DNA from: Ruegeria_C sp040830705
GTDB taxonomy: Bacteria > Pseudomonadota > Alphaproteobacteria > Rhodobacterales > Rhodobacteraceae
Direction of reading: 5' to 3'
DNA length: 64,000 bases
NCBI GenBank assembly: GCA_040830705.1
Contig: JBFOME010000011.1
Coordinates: 310,001-374,000 of the forward strand
Numbering within the stretch: the stretch's first letter is position 1; each line of letters opens with the position of its first letter. The translations under genes were made by a program, and so were the position numbers. Shown here in pieces: positions 57,761 through 64,000 of the stretch. The notes beneath the pieces were generated by a model that saw nothing but the letters and a program-made list of their open reading frames with translations, made no database searches and was not told the origin of the DNA.

Positions 57761-57775
57761 AAAGCCTGCCGCCCG

Positions 57776-58006
57776 ATGGACAAACCGGTCTGGAAACGAA
57801 ACGAGATCGACAGCCCCTGCGTGGACATCTGCGTCGTCCATCCGGTCGAGCGCATCTGCACAGGCTGTTACCGGACCATCGACGAGATCACCCGCTGGTC
57901 CAAGATGGAGCCAGCCGAGCGTACCGCCATCATGGAGGAGCTCCCGGACCGCGCCCCGCGCCTGATCAAACGGCGCGGCGGACGAGCGGCCCGGCTAAAG
58001 CGCTGA
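57776..58006 (+). CDS. DUF1289 protein
   Basis: 76 aa. The family signature is SPCVDICVVHPVERICTGCY with four Cys in the pattern CxxxC-x9-CxxC, then RTIDEITRWSKMEPAERTAI. These are small cytoplasmic proteins, probably metal-binding, usually near ruvX or similar genes. The C-terminus is Arg-rich. Downstream gap of 87 bp to the convergent gene at 58094. Confidence 0.88.
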   Translation: MDKPVWKRNEIDSPCVDICVVHPVERICTGCYRTIDEITRWSKMEPAERTAIMEELPDRAPRLIKRRGGRAARLKR

Positions 58007-58093
58007 GTGTCACGGAGACAGCCTGAGATCTCGCTGACTTCCCCTATGTCGGCTTTGCGGACAAAGCGGACGGCATAGCAGTACGGCGAGGAG

Positions 58094-59101
58094 CTACTTT
58101 GGTCCGTGAGTATGTTGAAATAGACAACCATCTAGACGTTCCAGAAGGTCGGGCGGATAAGCAGAACTCCGTGCCAGAGACATCATATCTTCGGAAAATC
58201 GTGAGCTCGTTGTGTAGCGTTCGCTGTCTAAGAGTGATTGAACAGGACCGAAAAATGTCGAAAATGGCCCCTTTGACGTTGCCACCACATTGATAGCCAT
58301 TGTGCAGCTTCCATATTCCTCCGGCGTCGCTCCGCAGATGGATTTGCACCATGCATGAATCGGCGAGAAAGCTTCTATCGTCGAATACCTTCGCGCAGCT
58401 TCATTCCGAGCTACTTCGTCCTCAAAAACATCCATCGGGTCAGGCCCGACGACAATCCAAAATTCGTCGTTAGCTGGGTCAAAGGCTGGTGCTGTATCAA
58501 AGAACTCCCTCAACTCTTGTGCGGTGAATTCTGTTTGTGAAAACTCGTCTGCTGACCTTCTAAATTCAAGGTCCCAATCGAGCCAAGTAGTGAATGCACT
58601 TATTTCAGTTGGCCAAACATGAGAATTCAACAACGTTTCCATATCGTTGAGGTCTTGAGAGTATGCCCTGTTGAGCGTGTCCAACAGTTCACCAGCCTCG
58701 CCATACTCTAACAAGACTGGAACAGCTTCGACCATGCTTTCGGTCTTGGTCGCATCTCTAAATGCCTTTGCCAAGGGCTCTGTTTCGGATGCAATGTCGA
58801 GCCACGACGTCCCAAAGCGCCCATAAGATGGGCCTTGTGCCCTCGTCAATTCACGAGCTTCTTGTCTACTAAGTTCCGAATACAGATTGTAGGAGTATGG
58901 CTGAGCGGCGATGCGCCCCAGAAAAATCTGAGCGGCGGTATTCCCTTCATAGGCGAGCTCGCGCAGTTGCTCAGAAGCTGCTTGGTCCTCCCCCTCGAGC
59001 CAAAGCGCCACCGCATTTTGAAACCTAGGCTCGGACTGTCCATCAATACTCGCAAGAACCGGCAATGCAGCAACTATGAATATACAAGCTATACGCAACA
59101 T
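58094..59101 (-). CDS. Exported protein with Sel1-like N-terminal region, unknown
   Basis: 335 aa from MLRIACIFIVAALPVLA, a signal peptide; the 9-residue extension upstream is unsupported. The early NAVALWLEGEDQAASEQLRE, then EGNTAAQIFLGRIAAQ, looks like a single Sel1/TPR pair. The rest is acidic and alpha-rich with several Cys. GC is lower than the flanks and there is no neighbour in the same operon, suggesting acquisition. Function unknown; export to the periplasm is likely. Confidence 0.65.
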   Translation of the reverse strand: MLRIACIFIVAALPVLASIDGQSEPRFQNAVALWLEGEDQAASEQLRELAYEGNTAAQIFLGRIAAQPYSYNLYSELSRQEARELTRAQGPSYGRFGTSWLDIASETEPLAKAFRDATKTESMVEAVPVLLEYGEAGELLDTLNRAYSQDLNDMETLLNSHVWPTEISAFTTWLDWDLEFRRSADEFSQTEFTAQELREFFDTAPAFDPANDEFWIVVGPDPMDVFEDEVARNEAARRYSTIEAFSPIHAWCKSICGATPEEYGSCTMAINVVATSKGPFSTFFGPVQSLLDSERYTTSSRFSEDMMSLARSSAYPPDLLERLDGCLFQHTHGPK

Positions 59102-59165
59102 TTCTCTGATTGCTCTTGTGGCCCCCAATACGATCCCAATTCACTTTGGAGCTCTTGGCAAGCCC

Positions 59166-59191
59166 GCTTTGGGCTCATTGCAGCCATTTGC
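59166..59191 (+). repeat. 26-bp dispersed repeat, chromosomal copy
   Basis: Matches 25838-25863 at 24 of 26 positions, although that copy is inside the integrative element and this one is 26 kb beyond its right end. Both are intergenic. Confidence 0.7.
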
Positions 59192-59322
59192 CTTGCGGAT
59201 TCCGTGTCTTGAGGGGCCAAGAAGCAGGCTTCGTTTCTTGCTTTGCTGCCAAGCCCGGACAAACGTCTAGCGGCCATCACCATCCCAATGACCAGTTTCC
59301 CACAAGACAGGTTTCAGAAATC

Positions 59323-60048
59323 TCAGGCCTTCAGCCAGGTCTCGGCGCCGTCCATATCTAAGATATCGAAGAAATGGCTTTCGGCGTTCAGAAACCGGCT
59401 CATCAGGTGCTGCGCAGCGCGCTGCCAGGCCTGATCGCCCACCACGGCGACGCGCTCAGGGATGGCGGCATGTTCGCGCACGAGGCTGAAATGCGCCGCC
59501 AGGGCTGACAGCCCCTGCCAGCCTTCAAACTCACTGAGATCCAGCAGCAGGCGGAAGCCGTCGCGCGCGCGGATCTGCGCGTCCAGATCCTTCTCGGCAT
59601 TTGCGATCGCTTCCGGATCCAGCTTGCCCATCAGTTTGACCTGCAAGCATGGCCCGCCGAGATCGAGCATATGCACCGATCCCAGCGACTCGCGAAGCCA
59701 TCTGCGGGCGATTTCGGCGTCGATCATGTCAAAGACCTGCACCGGGCACGGCATGATCGGCGCGGCCAGCCGGATCGAGTTGCGCAACCATTTGGTATCG
59801 GTGACCACCGCGATCCGGTCAAAACCGCTCCAATGGCTCAGGCCCAGCTTACTGTCCGCCCATGCCGCCGACAGATCGTAGCCCTGAAATTCCTGCCCGA
59901 AACTCATCAACAGCCGGATGCGGTCATGGCTCTCCAATGCTTTTTCAACCGTCGGGATCAGGACCGAGTCATAGTCCTGCGCCGTGATCTGGCCCGAAAG
60001 CTCGACCTCCAGCAAGGCGCCATCCATTTGAGTTTCAACGGAAATCAT
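59323..60048 (-). CDS. SpoIIAA-like (STAS/SEC14-type) tandem-domain protein
   Basis: 241 aa in two similar halves of about 120 residues. Half one contains VELSGQITAQDYDSVLIPTV, RIRLLMSFGQEFQGYDLSAA and DRIAVVTDTKWLRNSIRLAA. Half two contains KLDPEAIANAEKDLDAQIRA, FRLLLDLSEFEGWQGLSALA and ERVAVVGDQAWQRAAQHLMS. SpoIIAA-like/SEC14 proteins bind lipids or act as STAS-type switches in the cytoplasm. The gene follows the exported-protein gene. Confidence 0.85.
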   Translation of the reverse strand: MISVETQMDGALLEVELSGQITAQDYDSVLIPTVEKALESHDRIRLLMSFGQEFQGYDLSAAWADSKLGLSHWSGFDRIAVVTDTKWLRNSIRLAAPIMPCPVQVFDMIDAEIARRWLRESLGSVHMLDLGGPCLQVKLMGKLDPEAIANAEKDLDAQIRARDGFRLLLDLSEFEGWQGLSALAAHFSLVREHAAIPERVAVVGDQAWQRAAQHLMSRFLNAESHFFDILDMDGAETWLKA

Positions 60049-60079
60049 TCACTCGCTCCCTCCATGACCTGAAGGCAGC

Positions 60080-60865
60080 TTAGTCCCTTTGCAACCACCG
60101 CGCGAGGCCTTCCGGGAACTCGGGCCGAAAATAGGCGATCATCCGGCCATCAGGGTCGGCGGTCGCCTCTTCCGCCCAAGGGGCCACTCCATGGAGCAGG
60201 TGGCGATGCAGCAGGTAAGCCTCGCCCGGACGCGCGGGCAACTCGATCCGGGGGCAGGTTTCAAACACGTCGCGGCGCGCAGACTGATAGGGATCGGTGA
60301 TGTCGAGCGTTGCGTGACTATCTGTCGGATGCGCCGCGAAGGCTTCGGCAAAGGCTCGGCCCAGCATGTGGTGGCTGCCTTCCCACAAGACAAGCGGGGC
60401 CGCATCTGAGCTGGCCTCGGTCAAGGGAATCCCGAGCACCCAGGCATGGGGTTCTTCGAGCCGACGGCGGCGATCTGGGCCCGAGGGTCTCAACCCGTCC
60501 ACATGGGCCGCGTCCCGGCGCGCGCGGTAGCGGAACGCGGCCTCGCCCTCGCCTCGCCGGGGGCGGGGATAGCCAGGATAGATGACCGAGACCTGCCCCT
60601 TGTGCAGCGCTTGTGCTCCCAGATGGTCGCGGATGAAGGCCATGGCCTGCCCGCCCAGCGGGGGCGAGCCGTTCACCCGACCCTCAGCGTCATTTTCCAA
60701 TGCGTCAACGCCGACAAACCATGTACCCTCGCAATCATGCCATTCGGCATGGCCGGGGTCGCCCACCGCGGCGCGCGCCGCAGGCAGCGCATGTTCAACC
60801 CAATGCGCCAGAACCGCGTCGAACGGAAATCTGATCCAGCCTTTTTGCCGGAACCTTTCTACCAT
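60080..60865 (-). CDS. Phytanoyl-CoA dioxygenase-like (PhyH) enzyme
   Basis: 261 aa from ATG 60865 (MVERFRQKGWIRFPFDAVLA), which overlaps the upstream permease stop; the longer ORF upstream is a shadow frame. Fe(II)/2-oxoglutarate dioxygenase features: AAHVDGLRPSG with the H-x-D iron pair, a distal His (HRHLLHGVAPWAEEATADP) and the Arg in DGRMIAYFRPEF. The substrate is unknown; PhyH-type enzymes hydroxylate lipids, antibiotics and small acids. Likely co-transcribed with the TauE/SafE gene. Confidence 0.8.
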   Translation of the reverse strand: MVERFRQKGWIRFPFDAVLAHWVEHALPAARAAVGDPGHAEWHDCEGTWFVGVDALENDAEGRVNGSPPLGGQAMAFIRDHLGAQALHKGQVSVIYPGYPRPRRGEGEAAFRYRARRDAAHVDGLRPSGPDRRRRLEEPHAWVLGIPLTEASSDAAPLVLWEGSHHMLGRAFAEAFAAHPTDSHATLDITDPYQSARRDVFETCPRIELPARPGEAYLLHRHLLHGVAPWAEEATADPDGRMIAYFRPEFPEGLARWLQRD

Positions 60866-61683
60866 CCCAGGGCCTTGCGCAGCATGTTCAGGGCCACCAG
60901 TGTCAGAAACACCGCGAAAATCCGTTTCAGCGGTTTGGGGTCCATCGCATGTGCCAGTTTCACGCCCCAGGGCGTCGTGATCAGCGTCATGGCAATGACC
61001 ACAAAAAACGCGACCAGATTGACCGCCCCGATCGTGTAGGGCGGGCGATCTGCGGGATCGATATCGAGAAAGAGGAACCCGACCACCGAAGGCACCGCGA
61101 TGATCACACCGAAACCGGCCGCCGTTGCAACCGCCCGGTGAATGGGCGTGTTGAACAGGCTCATGAGCGGCACTCCAAAGCTGCCGCCACCAATGCCCAT
61201 CAGCACCGACAAGAACCCAACGAACGGGGATAGGACAGCACGTTTGAGACCCTCCGGCATGGCATCGCCCAGCCGCCATTCGGACCGGCCCAGCCCAAGA
61301 TAGACCCCGATCACCATACCCAGAACCCCAAACAGCGCCTGCAGAACCCGAGTATGCAGGTAAGAGGCAACCAGAACGCCCAGGACCGAGCCGATGGCGA
61401 TCCCCGGCCCCCAACCGCGCAGGATATCCCAGTCCACCGCGCCTTTCTTGTTGTGGCTCAAAACCGACCGGATCGACGTCACCATGATGGTCGCCAGCGA
61501 GGTTGCCAGACACAGCTGCATCAGTTGCGAGCCGCCATAGCCAAGGGTCTGGAAGGCATAGAAAAACGCCGGAACAAGCACGATGCCACCGCCGACACCC
61601 AAGAGCCCGGCCAAGACCCCGGCAAAAGCCCCGATCGCCAACAGCATTGCCAGCATCTGCAGCAACAATCCGGTTTCCGGCAT
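60859..61683 (-). CDS. TauE/SafE-family sulfite/organic anion exporter
   Basis: 274 aa from MPETGLLLQMLAMLLAIGAF; GGGGGA lies upstream at normal spacing, and a start 12 bp earlier is possible. Eight or so membrane helices in two repeats, with the family glycine motif GVLAGLLGVGGGIVLVPAFF and its repeat GIGGGSFGVPLMSLF. This family exports sulfite or sulfonate-linked anions. It overlaps the PhyH-like gene by 7 bp. Confidence 0.88.
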   Translation of the reverse strand: MPETGLLLQMLAMLLAIGAFAGVLAGLLGVGGGIVLVPAFFYAFQTLGYGGSQLMQLCLATSLATIMVTSIRSVLSHNKKGAVDWDILRGWGPGIAIGSVLGVLVASYLHTRVLQALFGVLGMVIGVYLGLGRSEWRLGDAMPEGLKRAVLSPFVGFLSVLMGIGGGSFGVPLMSLFNTPIHRAVATAAGFGVIIAVPSVVGFLFLDIDPADRPPYTIGAVNLVAFFVVIAMTLITTPWGVKLAHAMDPKPLKRIFAVFLTLVALNMLRKALGW

Positions 61684-61742
61684 GATGTCCCCCATTTTCG
61701 GCAAGCCGTGGTTACACCGGGTCAACGGAAAGGAAAAGCGCC

Positions 61743-62765
61743 CTAGCCTGCCCGAAGGTCCGGCTGTGGGATCACATGCGCCAGCGCGGCTTCGACCAGC
61801 TCCGGCCCAGCCTCTTTGCGCGCGGCCCCTTCCGACAGGTGCCGCCGCCACGCCCGCGCGCCCGGACGTCCGGCAAACAACCCCAGCATATGCCGGGTGA
61901 TCTGGTGCAGACGTCCGCCCGCGCTCAAATGCGCCTCGATATAGGGCAGCATGGCCCGCACGATTTCTACCGGATCAGTCTCGCGGTCGCGTCCGAAAAT
62001 GTCGCGATCAGCGGTACAAAGGACATCGGCAGGCTGGTGATACGCCGCCCGACCGATCATCACACCGTCCAGCCCGCCCTCCAGGTGTTGCTGCGCCTGC
62101 GCCAGCGACGTGATGCCGCCATTGATCGAGATATGCAGGTTCGGAAAAAGCCCCTTCATCCGGTGGACGAGCTCGTAGTCCAACGGCGGAATATCCCGGT
62201 TCTCTTTCGGGCTCAGCCCCTGCAGCCAGGCCTTCCGCGCATGGATGGTCACCCGCTCGCAGCCAGCGGCCACGATCTGCGCCAGAAACTCGGGCAACAC
62301 CTCTTCGGGGTCCTGATCGTCGACCCCGATGCGGCATTTGACGGTAACGTCGACATCTACGGCATCGCGCATCGCCCTCACACAGGTTGCCACGCGCGCC
62401 GGATCGGTCATCAGCACGGCCCCGAAAGTGCCGGATTGCACCCGGTCCGAGGGACAGCCGCAATTGAGGTTGATCTCATCATACCCCGCCGCCTGCCCCA
62501 ACCGCGCCGCCTGCCCCAGCTCCGCCGGGTCCGAGCCGCCCAGTTGCAACGCGACCGGATGTTCTTCGGGGTTGAACTCCAGAAGATGCAATGCGCCCCC
62601 ACGCACCAAGGCAGGTGCCGTTACCATTTCGGTGTACAGCAACGCCTCACCGCTCAGCAGCCGATGCAGGTACCGACAGTGCCGGTCCGTCCAGTCCATC
62701 ATGGGTGCCACGCTCAAACGCGCTGCCTTTTGTGCGTTGTTTTTCAAGGCGCTAACTCCATGCAT
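61743..62765 (-). CDS. dusA: tRNA-dihydrouridine synthase A
   Basis: 340 aa from MHGVSALKNNAQKAAR; the 234-bp longer ORF lacks support. DusA hallmarks: SVAPMMDWTDRHCRYLHRLL, the FMN and active-site Cys motif NLNCGCPSDRVQSGTFGAVL, and HISINGGITSLAQAQQHLEG then GLDGVMIGRAAY. It reduces U20/U20a of tRNAs. A perfect palindrome lies 77-93 bp upstream. Confidence 0.93.
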   Translation of the reverse strand: MHGVSALKNNAQKAARLSVAPMMDWTDRHCRYLHRLLSGEALLYTEMVTAPALVRGGALHLLEFNPEEHPVALQLGGSDPAELGQAARLGQAAGYDEINLNCGCPSDRVQSGTFGAVLMTDPARVATCVRAMRDAVDVDVTVKCRIGVDDQDPEEVLPEFLAQIVAAGCERVTIHARKAWLQGLSPKENRDIPPLDYELVHRMKGLFPNLHISINGGITSLAQAQQHLEGGLDGVMIGRAAYHQPADVLCTADRDIFGRDRETDPVEIVRAMLPYIEAHLSAGGRLHQITRHMLGLFAGRPGARAWRRHLSEGAARKEAGPELVEAALAHVIPQPDLRAG

Positions 62766-62841
62766 CTCTAGATGTCGCGTCGCATGATTCCCTTGGGGGT
62801 TTGCGGTATTTCCGGAGATTTCCGGCGGTTTCGATTCGAGC

Positions 62842-62858
62842 GTGCTACGATGTAGCAC
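62842..62858. promoter_or_regulatory. Perfect palindrome upstream of dusA
   Basis: GTGCTAC-GAT-GTAGCAC has 7-bp arms. It lies between the divergent dusA gene and the small ORF at 63015 and may be an operator or the base of a hairpin. Confidence 0.45.
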
Positions 62859-63014
62859 ATCCGGAGAATACAAACAGCGGCCCGAATGCTGCGGGTTCCT
62901 GAACCGGCTACTCGCCTTTCCCATGCCCCCGGGGAAATCGGTGATCAAACCCCGAATATTCTTGGGTGTTTGAGCCGACTTCCCGGTCACCGAAACCAAG
63001 ATGGGATGTACTCC

Positions 63015-63146
63015 ATGGCCAAACTCAACGACTGCTCACAGCGCCTTCTTGTGGCCATTCCTGCTCAGAAAGTCGGGACCACGTCGCTGCAGAACGCCCA
63101 CTTTCAAAAAAACGCAGCTAAGAGGAAGAATGGGAAGGCTGCTTAG
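63015..63146 (+). CDS. Small basic ORF (43 aa), doubtful
   Basis: 43 aa (MAKLNDCSQRLLVAIPAQKV, later FQKNAAKRKNGKAA), in-frame ATG at 63006 possible. Basic C-terminus. It lies between dusA and the large secreted protein, and a hairpin with a U-run follows 43 bp after its stop. Ribosome site not strong. Confidence 0.4.
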   Translation: MAKLNDCSQRLLVAIPAQKVGTTSLQNAHFQKNAAKRKNGKAA

Positions 63147-63189
63147 CAACTAACCTGTGCAACAAAGCGCAACCATCAAGCTTTCTAGG

Positions 63190-63217
63190 GCACCCGGCCA
63201 ATTGAATGGCCGGATGC
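63190..63217. terminator. Bidirectional terminator before the large secreted protein
   Basis: GCACCCGGCC pairs with GGCCGGATGC over 9 of 10 positions; TTTGTCAATTTT follows on the plus strand. It separates the small ORF and the convergent large gene. Confidence 0.75.
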
Positions 63218-63232
63218 TTTGTCAATTTTGGT

Positions 63233-64000
63233 TCAGATGATCGACATGCCCAGCGCCTCTAGTTGCGTTGCAAGCACGTTTCCGGCATCGGTGATCGAGT
63301 TCCAGTCATCTGCGGTTAAGTTGCCAAGATTCAGATCCTCTGCCTGAACGTCTTGAAGGGTGACGGTATGGCCTCCATTGCCGACAACTTCAAAGACCAG
63401 ATCGTCGGCCATCTCGCTTACGGACACATCCGATACCCCCAAAGCGTTGAAGTCGATCATGTCTTCACTAGGGTCAAAGCCGGAAATTTCGGTTTTCACG
63501 CCCCAATTCCAAGTAAGCTCGGCGACGTCCACACCCGCGCCAAAGGTCTCGGTACCGGCAGATTGGCCATTGTCCGGGCCGGTCGCCCCCCCATCTGTGC
63601 CATTACCATTGCCGCCCCCCGGAGACGTGCCGTTCAGGTCGCCGGTTCTAGTCTGATACCCATCCGTTGAATGACCCGCGGGCGCCTGCGGGGTCAGCAG
63701 CATGGTGCGATCGACAAGAGTGACATCGTTCTGATCGAACCCGAAAGGAACCTCGAGATTGTCCTCCATCACCTGATCGTGGTGAAATTCGATCAGACCC
63801 GGAACCAGATCGGATTTTGTTACGCCGGTCAGGGTGAGGCTTTGCCCGGTTGGCAGGGAAGAGATCACGAGGCCTTCGTTGCTGTCCGCCACGCTCAAGC
63901 GCTCGCGGGTGCCGAAATACAGAAAGCTGATCTTCATCGTTGCGGGATCGAACCCGTCAACGACCTCGTGCACACCATATTCGTGACTGCGGACATAGAC
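63233..64000 (-). CDS. Large secreted protein, C-terminal part (RTX-like tail)
   Basis: The frame is open to the window edge (Val-Tyr-Val-Arg before GTG 63973), so only the last 255 or so residues are visible. Asp/Gly/Asn-rich regions (TGDLNGTSPGGGNGNGTDGG) separate two related beta domains; each has a DP/AT-type segment (DGFDPATMKISF, SGFDPSEDMIDF) followed by V-LQDV or LTLTGV strands. This and the acidic C-terminus with LEALGMSII fit a type I secreted surface enzyme or adhesin. The catalytic or binding part is outside the window. Confidence 0.7.
   Translation of the reverse strand, partial: VYVRSHEYGVHEVVDGFDPATMKISFLYFGTRERLSVADSNEGLVISSLPTGQSLTLTGVTKSDLVPGLIEFHHDQVMEDNLEVPFGFDQNDVTLVDRTMLLTPQAPAGHSTDGYQTRTGDLNGTSPGGGNGNGTDGGATGPDNGQSAGTETFGAGVDVAELTWNWGVKTEISGFDPSEDMIDFNALGVSDVSVSEMADDLVFEVVGNGGHTVTLQDVQAEDLNLGNLTADDWNSITDAGNVLATQLEALGMSII

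Noticed and set aside
60910..61513. N-terminal extension of the PhyH-like ORF
   Set aside because: It runs antiparallel-free through the TauE/SafE gene in another frame; true start is at 60865, where the catalytic domain begins.

Overview
The window looks like chromosomal DNA of a marine Rhodobacteraceae (Roseobacter-group) alphaproteobacterium. The support is high-GC coding sequence, a four-subunit-type sarcosine oxidase locus, BCCT betaine-type transporters, CcmI, DUF1289, class II fructose bisphosphatase GlpX, and an integrase with a tRNA-Glu insertion site. Coordinates were read directly from the sequence. Functions come from motif recognition without database searches.

Layout. (1) 1-7.9 kb is core chromosome: the 3' end of a reductive-dehalogenase-like Fe-S protein, a pirin, an ABM-domain protein facing a TetR regulator, a small lipoprotein, homoserine dehydrogenase, glpX, recJ and tRNA-Glu(TTC). 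(2) 7852-33248 is a 25.4-kb integrative element. It is bounded by a 17-bp direct repeat (the tRNA-Glu 3' end and a copy beside a tyrosine integrase). On the right it carries integrase, an AlpA-type regulator, a Toprim primase and a DUF3987 protein in a chain of overlapping genes. In the middle it has virion-ejection-like genes, including a lytic transglycosylase, but no capsid, portal or terminase gene that I can see. On the left are a block of small phage-type genes, an HTH/PemK-like pair and many cargo genes (SRAP, a nuclease lipoprotein, Cys-rich secreted proteins, small membrane proteins). It also holds regularly spaced repeat arrays and a candidate structured RNA. (3) 33.2-34.6 kb is a gene-poor junction with operator-like palindromes, a large hairpin and a second copy of the candidate RNA. 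(4) 34.6-46.2 kb is a solute uptake and catabolism cluster: a binding protein, two BCCT transporters, LysR, a ketoglutarate-semialdehyde-type aldehyde dehydrogenase, a divergent M19 dipeptidase-like protein, a large unknown, a DUF3726-like protein and an Ldh-family imine or 2-oxoacid reductase. (5) 46.4-49.7 kb holds a small secreted peptide, rarD, a metallophosphoesterase, Fe-superoxide dismutase and a secreted protein. (6) 49.8-55.9 kb is the sarcosine oxidase locus soxB / tfoX-like / soxD / soxA / soxG, split by a small opposite-strand gene and an AT-rich stretch with two exact DnaA-box 9-mers. (7) 56-64 kb holds ccmI, ruvX, DUF1289, a low-GC unknown, a SpoIIAA-like protein, a PhyH-like dioxygenase, a TauE/SafE permease, dusA and the C-terminal part of a large secreted protein.

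How the parts may work together. Regions 4 and 6 both fit import and demethylation or oxidation of quaternary amines, with sarcosine oxidase as the final demethylation step. The substrate of region 4 is not evident and may be an undescribed betaine. The mobile element looks like a phage-derived satellite or a decayed prophage under SOS control: a GAAC-N7-GAAC box lies in a five-fold phased array between integrase and alpA.

The least explained items are: (a) two structured elements at 15535-15663 and 34040-34167 with the same 17-nt box, the same 48-nt offset to the stem and compensatory pairing; (b) clusters of a 9-bp CGCTACATC unit at three sites in the element; (c) the GAAC array; (d) the orphan binding protein paired with a BCCT carrier and the unknown 561-aa protein beside it; (e) the DnaA-box islet inside the sox locus.
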